DNA of 64,000 bases, taken from assembly GCA_014584465.1 (NCBI GenBank), contig JACTMU010000082.1, forward strand, positions 1 to 64,000. Reading direction: 5' to 3'. Both the position numbers and the translations under genes were made by a program. Below, one piece after another: positions 51,268 to 59,823 of this stretch (position 1 is its first letter; each line of letters starts with the position of its first letter). The notes below the pieces were generated by a model that was not told where the DNA came from, searched no databases, and saw only the letters and a list, made by a program, of their open reading frames with translations. This DNA comes from Pseudomonadota bacterium. GTDB lineage: Bacteria; Bdellovibrionota; Bdellovibrionia; Bdellovibrionales; JACTMU01.

Positions 51268-51942
51268 TTGAGAATCTTGGTAGTTGAAGATGAGCGAAAG
51301 GTGGCCTCTTTTCTAAAGAAGGGGCTTACTGAAAATGGATACAGTGTCGATGTAGCCCATTCAGGAGAGGATGCAAAGAGTTTTGCGGCCGACAATGATT
51401 ATGATCTCCTCATTCTCGACATTATGCTTCCTGATACGGATGGACTGGCTGTCGCTCGATATTGTCGAGCGACAAGTTATAAGGGGCCAATACTTATGTT
51501 AACTGCGCTTAACACCACAAAGGATAAGGTTCAAGGGCTTGATGCAGGGGCCGATGATTATCTTGCCAAACCCTTTGCCTTCGAAGAGCTCTTGGCGCGA
51601 GTAAGAGCTTTGCTGCGCCGATATGGTGATGGAACTCACTCAGTTGAGCTCAAATATGAAGATCTCCACATGGATCTGGTCAAACGCAAAGTGGTTCGAT
51701 CTTCCAGAGAGATCACTTTAACCACAAAAGAGTTTGCTCTTCTTGAGTACTTTTTAAGAAACTGCGAACGCCCCGTATCCAGAACGGAACTTCTTGAGCA
51801 CGTGTGGGATATGGGATTTGATCCTGGAAGCAATGTCGTGGACGTTTACGTCAATATGCTAAGAAAAAAGTTGGATGCATCAGGAGACTCCAAACTGATT
51901 CATACGGTTGTAGGCTTTGGCTACGTGCTAAAAAGGGATTGA
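51268..51942 (+). CDS. OmpR/PhoB-family response regulator
   Basis: 224 residues from TTG 51268 (AGAGG six bases upstream). Receiver: VVEDERK, phosphoacceptor Asp in LLILDIMLPDTDG, Thr in LMLTAL, Lys in YLAKPF. The C-terminal winged-helix has ITLTTKEFALLEYFLRN, then RTELLEHVWDMGFDPGSNVV and VVGFGYVLKRD. It is a DNA-binding transcription regulator paired with the kinase gene that overlaps its stop (TGATG). Confidence 0.95.
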   Translation: MRILVVEDERKVASFLKKGLTENGYSVDVAHSGEDAKSFAADNDYDLLILDIMLPDTDGLAVARYCRATSYKGPILMLTALNTTKDKVQGLDAGADDYLAKPFAFEELLARVRALLRRYGDGTHSVELKYEDLHMDLVKRKVVRSSREITLTTKEFALLEYFLRNCERPVSRTELLEHVWDMGFDPGSNVVDVYVNMLRKKLDASGDSKLIHTVVGFGYVLKRD

Positions 51943-53354
51943 TGTTTCGTCAACTTAGCCTCAAGATCAAATTGACCATCATCTTTGTTCTTATCTTCGG
52001 TAGCAGTCTTATCGCCTTTTCGATTTTCCTGTATCAATCAGTATCAGATGCCTATCAAAGCGAATTTGATCTGGCTTTGCATAACTTTGCGGTCGAAGTT
52101 GGAGACTCCATTGACCTCTCGCTTTTGGGGTATGTGAGCATCGATCGGCGCGTCTTTGAAGAGGATCGAAAGATCTTTCCCTTTTCATTAAATGAAGCCT
52201 TGATTGAGGTTCGAAGCATTGGAGGAACTCCCATGGCCAAAACTCGATCTTTAGGAGATCGAGATTTGCCCTTTGAGCGCAGCAAAGTGAGCAATCTTGA
52301 AAAGGGCTACTTAATTGAGGATTGGAACCCCGAAACCCTTTTCGGGGCCTATAGGAGCTATCGAGTGATCCACTACGCCATTCGCCGTGTGGGGTTTTCT
52401 CGCTTTGTCCTTCAAATTGCCGTTCCGACCCAGATGGTCACGATCCATCAAAGAAAAATTGCAACCATCTTTACCTACTCGGTTGCAGCATTGATCATCG
52501 GGTCCTCACTTTTAGGCTTCTATTTTTCTCATCTTGCACTTGAACCGATCCGTAAAATGATCTCCAAAGCACAATCCATTAAGGTGGAGGACCTTTCGGC
52601 TCGCATTCCCACACCCAACAGCAAGGACGAATTGAACGATCTTGCTGTGACGCTCAACGGTCTTTTAGAACGAATGGAGCGGGCTTTTCAAAGTCAGGAA
52701 CGGTTTGTATCTGACGCCTCACATCAGCTCAAGACACCTCTGGCCATTCTTAAGGGAGAACTCGAGCTTTTGGAACCAACTCCCCAAGTTCACTCTCTTC
52801 AGGAGGAGGTGGATCACCTCATCAAACTCGTCAATGACCTTCTTGTACTTGCTCGCGTGGACACAGGTGCATCGGCCCTGAACTTTGAGCCAGTTCAACT
52901 TGATGAGATTGTCATGAGTGCGGTGGAACGACTCAATCGCTTTGCAATTCAAAAAGGAATCCACCTTCTCGTCAACTTCACACCTGAGTTGCAAGAGGGA
53001 CAGATGGAAACGTTGCGAGTTCGTGGCGATCATGATCTGCTTGTAAGTCTTTTTGAGACTCTTATAGAAAATGCGATCAAATACTCTCCGGAAAAGAGCA
53101 CTGTTTGTGTTGAAATGGCTCGGGGCCCGACGATTCGTATTTTGGATCAGGGACCTGGTTTAGACGAAAATGAGAAGTCTCAACTCTTTGCCCGATTTCA
53201 TCGTGGCAAAAAAGCTAAGGGAAGTACCACTGGTTCGGGACTGGGTCTTGCCATTGCCGCTCGAATCAGTGAATTGCACAGTGCGCGCCTTGAACTCCTG
53301 AATCGATCTTCAGGTGGGCTGGAAGTCCTTTTTCAAATGACTCCCATTTCGTAG
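51942..53354 (+). CDS. Membrane sensor histidine kinase (HAMP type)
   Basis: About 470 residues. First transmembrane helix LTIIFVLIFGSSLIAFSIFL, a periplasmic sensor of about 130 residues, second helix TIFTYSVAALIIGSSLLGFYF, HAMP (LEPIRKMISKAQSIKVEDLS), HisKA with phosphoacceptor His in VSDASHQLKTPLAIL, N box ENAIKY, G1 ILDQGPGLDE and G2 GSGLGLAIA. It resembles CusS/QseC-type kinases. Its start overlaps the regulator stop by one base, so the pair is co-translated. Confidence 0.94.
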   Translation: MFRQLSLKIKLTIIFVLIFGSSLIAFSIFLYQSVSDAYQSEFDLALHNFAVEVGDSIDLSLLGYVSIDRRVFEEDRKIFPFSLNEALIEVRSIGGTPMAKTRSLGDRDLPFERSKVSNLEKGYLIEDWNPETLFGAYRSYRVIHYAIRRVGFSRFVLQIAVPTQMVTIHQRKIATIFTYSVAALIIGSSLLGFYFSHLALEPIRKMISKAQSIKVEDLSARIPTPNSKDELNDLAVTLNGLLERMERAFQSQERFVSDASHQLKTPLAILKGELELLEPTPQVHSLQEEVDHLIKLVNDLLVLARVDTGASALNFEPVQLDEIVMSAVERLNRFAIQKGIHLLVNFTPELQEGQMETLRVRGDHDLLVSLFETLIENAIKYSPEKSTVCVEMARGPTIRILDQGPGLDENEKSQLFARFHRGKKAKGSTTGSGLGLAIAARISELHSARLELLNRSSGGLEVLFQMTPIS

Positions 53355-53448
53355 AGCGACTCTCTTTTGCAGATCTGGGTTAAAATTATTTAATCTCCTT
53401 TTCATCTCCCATTCATATCCGTTTGCTACTCTGTATTTGCTTTTTGAC

Positions 53449-53469
53449 GGGGTAACAGGAAGTTACCCC
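53449..53469. other. Hairpin GGGGTAAC/GTTACCCC
   Basis: An 8-bp perfect stem with loop AGGAA lies just upstream of the SD of the HPF-like gene. A C-rich run and then AAAAAA follow, so it is not a classical terminator. It could shape the leader of the following mRNA or mark the end of the kinase transcript. Confidence 0.5.
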
Positions 53470-53500
53470 CTCCCCCCAACCGATAAAAAAGGAGTGAAAC

Positions 53501-53860
53501 ATGAATCAAAACTTTCAAGACCAAATCATAGTAAAGGGATTCCAAGGCTCTCATCGCCTCGAGCGTCGAATTCGCAAACACGTAGAACGATGGCTCTCTC
53601 AAACCTTTCACAAATCACCATTTGATGAAGGATGGCTTCGACTCTACGTACAAAACGAAGGCGGCAAGAATGATCCTGTTGGGATCTACCTTCTGGTGGC
53701 AGTCAATGAGATTCGCATCAGTGCTTTTGACTATGCCGATGAGGTCATGACGGCACTCTCTCGCTGTTTAAGTGAAGCTTCCAAACAGTACGCAGCTCAA
53801 TCAGGAAGTTCACAGATGTTTTGGTCTCTACCAATCGGACGCGCGTTTCAAGCCGTTTGA
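53501..53860 (+). CDS. Small protein, possible HPF/RaiA-like ribosome-associated factor
   Basis: 119 residues; AAAAGGAG eight bases before the ATG. Basic N-terminus (SHRLERRIRKHVERWL) followed by a strand-rich part (LRLYVQNEG, IYLLVAVNEIRISAF) and a helix DYADEVMTALSRCLSEASKQ. The beta-alpha order and the D/E-x-AL helix resemble HPF/YfiA hibernation factors, but the match is weak. Monocistronic. If right it would act on 30S subunits in slow growth. Confidence 0.6.
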   Translation: MNQNFQDQIIVKGFQGSHRLERRIRKHVERWLSQTFHKSPFDEGWLRLYVQNEGGKNDPVGIYLLVAVNEIRISAFDYADEVMTALSRCLSEASKQYAAQSGSSQMFWSLPIGRAFQAV

Positions 53861-53992
53861 TTTTCGACGAAATTCGGAGTTAAACTGGTGGAATTTAAAG
53901 TTTCCAACTCTCAACCCGCTTTGAATTTGAAAAAACTAAGTGTTTTCCATATTTTAAACGTCTGCACGAGGGCTAGATCCGTGTGTTATGAG

Positions 53993-54033
53993 AAAAGTGT
54001 ACAATTGACACACTTTTGCACTGCCTATTTAAT
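53993..54033 (+). promoter_or_regulatory. Near-consensus promoter overlapping an operator-like inverted repeat
   Basis: TTGACA (54005-54010), 17-base spacer, TTTAAT (54028-54033); matches 6/6 and 5/6. The expected start near 54040 is at or within two bases of the ATG at 54042, predicting a leaderless mRNA. An inverted repeat AAAAGTGT/ACACTTTT (53993-54000 and 54010-54017, 9-base spacer) covers the -35. The downstream gene encodes an XRE-type HTH, so autoregulation is likely (inference). Confidence 0.65.
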
Positions 54034-54041
54034 GGCCACAT

Positions 54042-55499
54042 ATGGATCTACCCCTCGGGAATATCGACTACAATCGCTTCTACAAGCTTTTGGGCCAACG
54101 CCTCCGACGCCTCCGTGAGCAACGCGGCCTCAAGCAGAGCGAAATGGCAAAACTCATCAAGGTGAGTTATCGCCATTATCAGGATGTGGAAGGTGGCAAG
54201 ATCAATCTTCGAGGCGAAACTCTTTTGCGATGTCTCTTGGCTGTCGATTTTGACCTCTACGAAATCAGAGAGGAGTGCCTCCTGTTGACTCCTGACCGCC
54301 GCATGCCTCTTCGAGACCCGACAACATCCCCATGTGGTTTTCAGACGACGATTCTCATTATTGACGATGAGCCTTCGGCTCTTAAATTGCTCCCCGAGAT
54401 GCTCTCAGGAGAGGAGCACCGGTGGAAGATTCTCACCGCGATTTCCTTGAAAGAGGCCCTTCTGGTGGTCCAGAGGGAAAGGATTGACATTGCCATCGTG
54501 GACGTTGCCCTTCCGCTCATCACGGGTTTTGAGGTGATGAACCAATTGAAACAGATGGGAACTCTCTGCTCCTTTATCGTGATGTCGGGAGATGTCTCAC
54601 TTCAAAATTATCGGAAGGCACTTGAAAGTGGTGCCATCGAATTCTTAGAGAAACCTTTTGATGAGTCGGACCTTAAACGCGCCATCATGCGAGCTGAAAG
54701 CTATCAGAAGATTGAACGAGAGCGAAGTGAGCTATTTGAGAGACATCGACAAAGTGAGATTAAATATCGAAAGATGGTCGACACCTCGTTGGATGCAATC
54801 ATCCTTTCAGACGCGTTGACAGGCAACATCCTCGATTGCAATGAGATTTGCGAGAAGATTTACGGTTGGACAAGAGACGAATTGTCTGCCATGAACCGTG
54901 TGGAACTCACCGTAACTAAGGGGGTTGTTGCCGAAGATCTTGATCTCATCCGCTCCAAAGAGGGACACTATCGCATTCCACTAAGGTATCATCAAAAAAA
55001 GAGTGGCAAGCCCATCCCAGTGGAGATTTCTGCAAGCCTCTTCCCCTACAACGGGCGCGAGGTGATCTGTGAAATGATCCGGGACATCTCAGAACGACTC
55101 GCTATGGAAGAGGAGTTGCGCTTCAGTGAAGCCCGATTTCGAACTCTCATTGAGTACGCTCCCGTTGCCCTTTCCATTGCCGATCGTCAGGGTCGATGCA
55201 TCTATGTGAATCGAGCATGGTCTCTTCTCAACGGTCTCGACCTCGACCGCGCCAAAGGCGATGGTTGGTTGGACACAGTTTGTGCTGACGATCGAGAGTT
55301 CGTCTACAGCAATTGGTATGGCATGGTGGAAAGACAGGAGGGACGACCTCTGCGTTATCGTCTCCAAAGTAAATGCGGAAAGATCATCTGGGTCCACGCC
55401 ATCACCAAAGAGGTGGTCGATACTTTTGGAAATCATTGGGGTTACATGAACACCACTTTTGAGCTATCGAAGCTGGTGGAGATGGCAAAGCAAATTTGA
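54042..55499 (+). CDS. XRE-type HTH - receiver - PAS - PAS protein
   Basis: 485 residues. Residues 11-70 form an XRE helix-turn-helix (LRRLREQRGLKQSEMAKLIK, then VSYRHYQDVEGGK). Residues 103-225 form a receiver: IIDDEPS, Asp in IAIVDVALPLITGFE, Ser in VMSGDV, Lys in LEKPFDESD. Two PAS domains follow, one with LDCNEICEKIYGWTRDEL and one with RFRTLIEYAPVALSIADRQ. There is no kinase, cyclase or EAL module. It would be a one-polypeptide sensor-regulator that binds DNA directly. The mRNA looks leaderless. It ends 36 bases inside the convergent pabBC gene. The combination is unusual. Confidence 0.88.
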   Translation: MDLPLGNIDYNRFYKLLGQRLRRLREQRGLKQSEMAKLIKVSYRHYQDVEGGKINLRGETLLRCLLAVDFDLYEIREECLLLTPDRRMPLRDPTTSPCGFQTTILIIDDEPSALKLLPEMLSGEEHRWKILTAISLKEALLVVQRERIDIAIVDVALPLITGFEVMNQLKQMGTLCSFIVMSGDVSLQNYRKALESGAIEFLEKPFDESDLKRAIMRAESYQKIERERSELFERHRQSEIKYRKMVDTSLDAIILSDALTGNILDCNEICEKIYGWTRDELSAMNRVELTVTKGVVAEDLDLIRSKEGHYRIPLRYHQKKSGKPIPVEISASLFPYNGREVICEMIRDISERLAMEEELRFSEARFRTLIEYAPVALSIADRQGRCIYVNRAWSLLNGLDLDRAKGDGWLDTVCADDREFVYSNWYGMVERQEGRPLRYRLQSKCGKIIWVHAITKEVVDTFGNHWGYMNTTFELSKLVEMAKQI

Positions 55500-57767
55500 A
55501 TTGAGATCTTCAATAAGTCTGTTGTTTTCACTTCGATAGATGGGAATGTCATCGACACTCACCACCGGAACAGCTCCCATGAGAGAGTTGAGAAGCCAAA
55601 GTTCTCTTCGTCGCGGATTCTCCTTGAGACTCAATACATCGATGTCTCTTGTTTTTAAGGAGTACCCCTTTTGACCAAACCATCTGAGCGCTCTTTCTCG
55701 AGAGAGACTTCGAAGTTGAAACTTCGAATCAGGTATGTAGATCGATCTTTCGGCCAGATCTATTTCAAGAAGAGAAGAGAAGGCCCCTTCGATCAAGTTC
55801 GAGTGATCATCCACCAAAAGAGCCTCTTCAAAACCATGAGCCTGAGCCCAGAGTCTTGCCATCCGATAGTGAAGGTAGCTGTGACTCTTAATTTCATTGA
55901 GCCAAGAAAGGTGCACCTCTGGAAAGATCTTCGTCCTAAACCCCCACCGCCCTTCTCTCTTTCCTATCGGATCACGATAGGGTTTCGCCGTTACGATCCA
56001 ATGGGGAGGAGATCCAACTTGAGATACTCCAAATGAGATTCTCACCTTTGCCACGCATTTCAAGAGTCCATTTTTCTTGAGCAGCTGGGAGATGATCGAA
56101 GCCCAAGAGATCTGATGAAACTCTTCAAAGTCAAAATGTACTATCTGTGAAAGCTTCTCGAGGCTTCTCTTCATTCGCTCCAAATGGTCTCTCAAAAATA
56201 GAGGGGATTCATGATGGATTCGAATCGTCTCAAAAACTCCAAACCCAAAGATAGGAAACTCCTCTTCCATAGAAAATGGAAGGGATTCCTCGGTAAGGAA
56301 CTCTCCGTTTCTCCACACGTACGCGCCGGACTTGCCCCACGATTGACTTTGACGTGACCGGGCCGAGCGAGTCAAGAGCCTCTCAAATGGTTCGCCCTTT
56401 GCCAAAACCTCACGACACTCTTTGGCAGGATCAGAATCATAAACGATCCCAGCACCAACCGAGTAGGTGAGTGTTCCATTGGCAACAACTGCCGTTCGAA
56501 TGGCGACCGAGAGATCCAGGGTCGATTGAAAACCAATGTAGCCGATCGCACCTGTATAAATGCCTCGGCGAGTGCTTTCGAGTTCATCAATGATCTCCAT
56601 AGCTCTGATCTTCGGACATCCTGTAATGGAACCACTTGGAAAGGTTGCTCTTAAAAGATCGACGAGATCCACCTCAGGTGCAAGATCGGCGTAAAGAAGC
56701 GAGCTCAAATGGTAGAGACTTGAGTACTCCTCAATCAATTTGTGCTTCACGACCACAACCGACCCAACTTTAGCGACACGACTGAGATCATTTCGAAAAA
56801 GGTCGACAATCATCGAAAGTTCCGCATCATCTTTGGGATCCTTTAAAAGCTCCTCTTTCAGCAGAGATTCATTATGGTCTTTGCAACCACGAGGCCTGGT
56901 CCCTTTGATGGGCTGGGCTTGGACCTTGCCACCACGACACATCAAAAACCTCTCAGGTGAATTTGAGATGATTTGATGATCGCCAGCTTGAACGTAGGAG
57001 GAAAAAGGTGCTGGATTGCTCTTCAACAAATCCTTGAAAAGACCAAATGCACTGCCAGAAAACTCATGTTGGACTGATTGAGATAGATTCACCTGGTAGA
57101 CATCTCCAAGCGAGATTCTACGCTTGATCTCTCGAACACCTTGTTCGTACTTGAACTCGAAAAATGGCCTAAGAGTGCGTCCAGATTGATAAAGATGATC
57201 TTTAGGAGTGGTGTTGGTGAGAGGCTGAGCTGAGGTCTGAAATCTTGAGAAGACCGGCTCAATCTGGATGCACTCTCCATTTCTTCGATCCCACAGATAG
57301 AGCTGTTGAGGGATTACGAGATGAAGGTCGGGAAGCCCAACAAGATCTCGAGTCGTTCGTGGCACAGTTTCGATTTCATGGAGAAGATCATAACTTAAAT
57401 ATCCAAAAAGACCTGAAAGAGTGGGAAGATCACCTGACTCATGACCAGAAGTTTTATTCAAAATCTCTCGAAGAAGAGAAAAAGGTGAACCCACAAAAGA
57501 GATCCCTTCACCCAAAAAAGAGGATCGAATCTCCTTTCCAAAGGATCTTATCTCCAGGAGCGGATGGACCGCCAAGAGGTCAAAACGAGAGCGGCCACCC
57601 TCTAGTTCCTCTGTCCCCCCACTGGCAAGATAGACCGTACCAGGAACGTCGGCGTAGCGCTCAACGAGACTTTCCATGCTTTCATGAATGGTGGTGAAGC
57701 GGTGCTCTTTGAGTGCCCCGATCTGATCATCCCACCAGGAGGAGAATTCAAACTCCACGCTTTTCAC
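55464..57767 (-). CDS. pabB-pabC: PabB-PabC fusion, aminodeoxychorismate synthase I and lyase
   Basis: 767 residues. The N-terminal part (1-490) is a chorismate-binding enzyme with PIKGTRPRG (the PabB catalytic Lys near 286), MIVDLFRNDLSRVAKVGSV, TFPSGSITGCPKIRAMEII and GIYTGAIGYIG. The C-terminal part (about 500-767) is a fold-type IV PLP lyase: FGFGVFETIRI, Lys in LNEIKSHSYLHYR, and EGAFSSLLEI. Together they convert chorismate and glutamine-derived ammonia to p-aminobenzoate for folate. It overlaps pabA by four bases and the convergent XRE gene by 36. Confidence 0.95.
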   Translation of the reverse strand: MKSVEFEFSSWWDDQIGALKEHRFTTIHESMESLVERYADVPGTVYLASGGTEELEGGRSRFDLLAVHPLLEIRSFGKEIRSSFLGEGISFVGSPFSLLREILNKTSGHESGDLPTLSGLFGYLSYDLLHEIETVPRTTRDLVGLPDLHLVIPQQLYLWDRRNGECIQIEPVFSRFQTSAQPLTNTTPKDHLYQSGRTLRPFFEFKYEQGVREIKRRISLGDVYQVNLSQSVQHEFSGSAFGLFKDLLKSNPAPFSSYVQAGDHQIISNSPERFLMCRGGKVQAQPIKGTRPRGCKDHNESLLKEELLKDPKDDAELSMIVDLFRNDLSRVAKVGSVVVVKHKLIEEYSSLYHLSSLLYADLAPEVDLVDLLRATFPSGSITGCPKIRAMEIIDELESTRRGIYTGAIGYIGFQSTLDLSVAIRTAVVANGTLTYSVGAGIVYDSDPAKECREVLAKGEPFERLLTRSARSRQSQSWGKSGAYVWRNGEFLTEESLPFSMEEEFPIFGFGVFETIRIHHESPLFLRDHLERMKRSLEKLSQIVHFDFEEFHQISWASIISQLLKKNGLLKCVAKVRISFGVSQVGSPPHWIVTAKPYRDPIGKREGRWGFRTKIFPEVHLSWLNEIKSHSYLHYRMARLWAQAHGFEEALLVDDHSNLIEGAFSSLLEIDLAERSIYIPDSKFQLRSLSRERALRWFGQKGYSLKTRDIDVLSLKENPRRRELWLLNSLMGAVPVVSVDDIPIYRSENNRLIEDLNSNLLCHLHQLR

Positions 57768-58366
57768 AACCGCCTCAAAAGAGCCGTGAAGTTTTCAATC
57801 ATTCGTGCTCCCGATAAAGTGAGAAAGCTTTCTGGGTGAAACTGAACTCCAAAGATCGACCGACTCCGATGTTGAACGGCCATGGGGATCCCATCCTCGG
57901 TCCAGCTTAGAAGCTCTAAATCGGGTGGCAAAGGTGTTTCTGCCACCAGCGAGTGGTAACGAGCTACGGAAACGGGTGATTCCACACCCTCAAAAAAACC
58001 AACTTTATGATGATACACGAGGCTGCTCTTACCATGCATTGGGGATAGGCCAGGTTTGACCACCCCTCCAAAGGTTTTCACAATCAATTGCATTCCCAAG
58101 CAGACTCCTAAGATAGGGACTCCCTTTTCAAAACCCAATTCAGAAATCAAATGAAGGGAACGTGGATAATCCTCGGGCCTCCCAGGACCAGGGCCTAAGA
58201 GAATCCAACTGGGGTTTTCACAAAATTGGCTCTCTGAGAGTTCATCGCTGTAGCGAACCACATGAACCCTATCCACAAAGGGGGAGACTAGATCAACCAA
58301 ATTGTAGGTGAAGGAATCAAAGTGATCGATGACCAAGACTCTCAACGAGTCTCCTTGGACTCCCAT
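57764..58366 (-). CDS. pabA: Glutamine amidotransferase subunit PabA
   Basis: 200 residues. Class I amidotransferase triad: Cys in ILGVCLGMQLI (near residue 89) and His/Glu in FGVQFHPES. LVIDHFDSFTYNLV opens the domain and WILLGPGPGRPEDYP forms the oxyanion region. It supplies ammonia to PabB for 4-amino-4-deoxychorismate. It could also serve TrpE, as in TrpG/PabA dual subunits, but overlaps pabBC. The start overlaps the small lipoprotein gene. Confidence 0.94.
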   Translation of the reverse strand: MGVQGDSLRVLVIDHFDSFTYNLVDLVSPFVDRVHVVRYSDELSESQFCENPSWILLGPGPGRPEDYPRSLHLISELGFEKGVPILGVCLGMQLIVKTFGGVVKPGLSPMHGKSSLVYHHKVGFFEGVESPVSVARYHSLVAETPLPPDLELLSWTEDGIPMAVQHRSRSIFGVQFHPESFLTLSGARMIENFTALLRRL

Positions 58367-58704
58367 AACCGAAAGCCCATAGACTTTGCTGCCTCAAGAT
58401 CACTCTTATTGATCTCATAGAGGTTCAACGCACCCGTTGGAGCCCCACAGAGGGTCACGCGAATCAGCCCATCACTCCCCTTTTTTGCAGAGTAGACCCT
58501 GATCGATCCAAGCTGTGCCTGCATTTCTTCAAGAGAGATCTCGTCACCCATGCCACACTGCTTGCTTCCATCGGTTTTACCCACAAACAGGGTTTCTGGC
58601 TTCTGCCCCAACTTACCATTTTCGGTATGGGCTGGTACTGCACACCCTACGGAGAGCAGAAAACCAAAAACGAGTATGCATCCCGATTTTACTGTGAAGG
58701 CCAT
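58342..58704 (-). CDS. Small lipoprotein, unknown
   Basis: 120 residues; GGGGGTGCG precedes the ATG. Signal peptide (GCILVFGFLLS) and lipobox VGCAVPA. The mature protein contains two further Cys (KQCGMGDE and VTLCGAPTG) and DEISLEEMQAQLGSIRVYS. No family recognised. It overlaps bamB by 16 bases and pabA by 25, so it is part of the same transcript; an envelope role with BamB is conceivable but unproven. Confidence 0.8.
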   Translation of the reverse strand: MAFTVKSGCILVFGFLLSVGCAVPAHTENGKLGQKPETLFVGKTDGSKQCGMGDEISLEEMQAQLGSIRVYSAKKGSDGLIRVTLCGAPTGALNLYEINKSDLEAAKSMGFRLWESKETR

Positions 58705-59822
58705 CGCACCCCCTTTTCAATCCAATCTGCCCGTAGTGAGAAAAGATTGGCCTCATTGGAAATGAACAGGAGACTATGACCTTCTGGATCAATTGTCACC
58801 CTCGAACTGCTTCCCCTCCCCGGTTCAAAATGACCGACCTCCTTACCACTTTGAAGTTGGAGGAATCGAATCGCACCTTGCGTCTCTCCAAAAACCACGA
58901 GCCCCTTATGAACGACGGGTTGCGAGGCAACTCCCCTCCCCTGTAGGTCGTACTCCCAAACTCTCTTTCCACTCAATCGATCCAGAGCCAAGAGCTTACC
59001 CCCACTTGTTGGATGGAGGATCCAGTTTTCGTGGATGGTCACTGGTAGAAAACCTCCCTCTTCGACTCGCCACTCTATTTCTCCCCCGTCGGCTTTGATC
59101 CTGTACAGACCATCGTCATAGGCTGAAACGAGAAGTGAAGCCCCATCAAACACCACAGTTCCATCAACATCAAAAAACCGCTTATTTCGGTTGAGTTGCT
59201 TTTCCCACAAAAAGCTCCCCGTTTTCGAATCAAGTGCCACCAAAAAGCCATCCGCGGAACCCACATAAAGAACCAATCCTTTGAGTGCCGGACGACTTGC
59301 CCCCCGTACACTTTGTGTCAGTGTCGCTCGACGTGAATAGACCCAAACAAGCTTTCCAGAAAATGCATCAAGTGCATAGGTGGAATCATTTCCGCTAATG
59401 AAAAAAACCCTGTTTTGGCTTACATACGGTGCCCCTATGGCTTCGCCCGGTAAAGGAAAGGTCCACAAAACTCTCCCATCACTTGGTTGCAGGCAGTAGA
59501 ACTGCCCATCCTTACCGCCAACATAGAGACGATCCTGTGCGAGTTCTGCTTCAGCTTCAACACCGCCATCAATGAGCAATCGCCACTTGAGATGCCCTGT
59601 CTTTCGATGGTAAGCAGAGATCCCATCGATTCCATTCCCCTGAATCACAAGATCCTTATAGACAACAGGCGCCATTCGGTGAAGCAATCGAGGGCCCAAA
59701 TAGGAATCTTTGAGTGTGTTACGAACCCAATTGGTCTCAACAGAAAAGGTCTTAGATGAAAGTGAAGCTGTGCTACATGAGACCAGCATCAAAATTCCAA
59801 TGACTCCAACGACAACCTTCAC
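58689..59822 (-). CDS. bamB: BamB-like outer-membrane assembly lipoprotein
   Basis: 377 residues from GTG 59822, placed because the upstream extension of the frame is only the antisense-frame shadow of the next gene and because the signal peptide VVVGVIGILMLVSCS with lipobox VSC then begins at once. The mature protein is a beta-propeller of PQQ-type blades (GISAYHRKTGHLKWRLLIDG, LVALDSKTGSFLWEKQL, LLALDRLSGKRVWEYDL). BamB supports BamA in barrel insertion. The yfgM-like gene directly upstream mirrors the E. coli yfgM-bamB order. Confidence 0.9.
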   Translation of the reverse strand: MKVVVGVIGILMLVSCSTASLSSKTFSVETNWVRNTLKDSYLGPRLLHRMAPVVYKDLVIQGNGIDGISAYHRKTGHLKWRLLIDGGVEAEAELAQDRLYVGGKDGQFYCLQPSDGRVLWTFPLPGEAIGAPYVSQNRVFFISGNDSTYALDAFSGKLVWVYSRRATLTQSVRGASRPALKGLVLYVGSADGFLVALDSKTGSFLWEKQLNRNKRFFDVDGTVVFDGASLLVSAYDDGLYRIKADGGEIEWRVEEGGFLPVTIHENWILHPTSGGKLLALDRLSGKRVWEYDLQGRGVASQPVVHKGLVVFGETQGAIRFLQLQSGKEVGHFEPGRGSSSRVTIDPEGHSLLFISNEANLFSLRADWIEKGVRWPSQ

Positions 59823-59823
59823 G

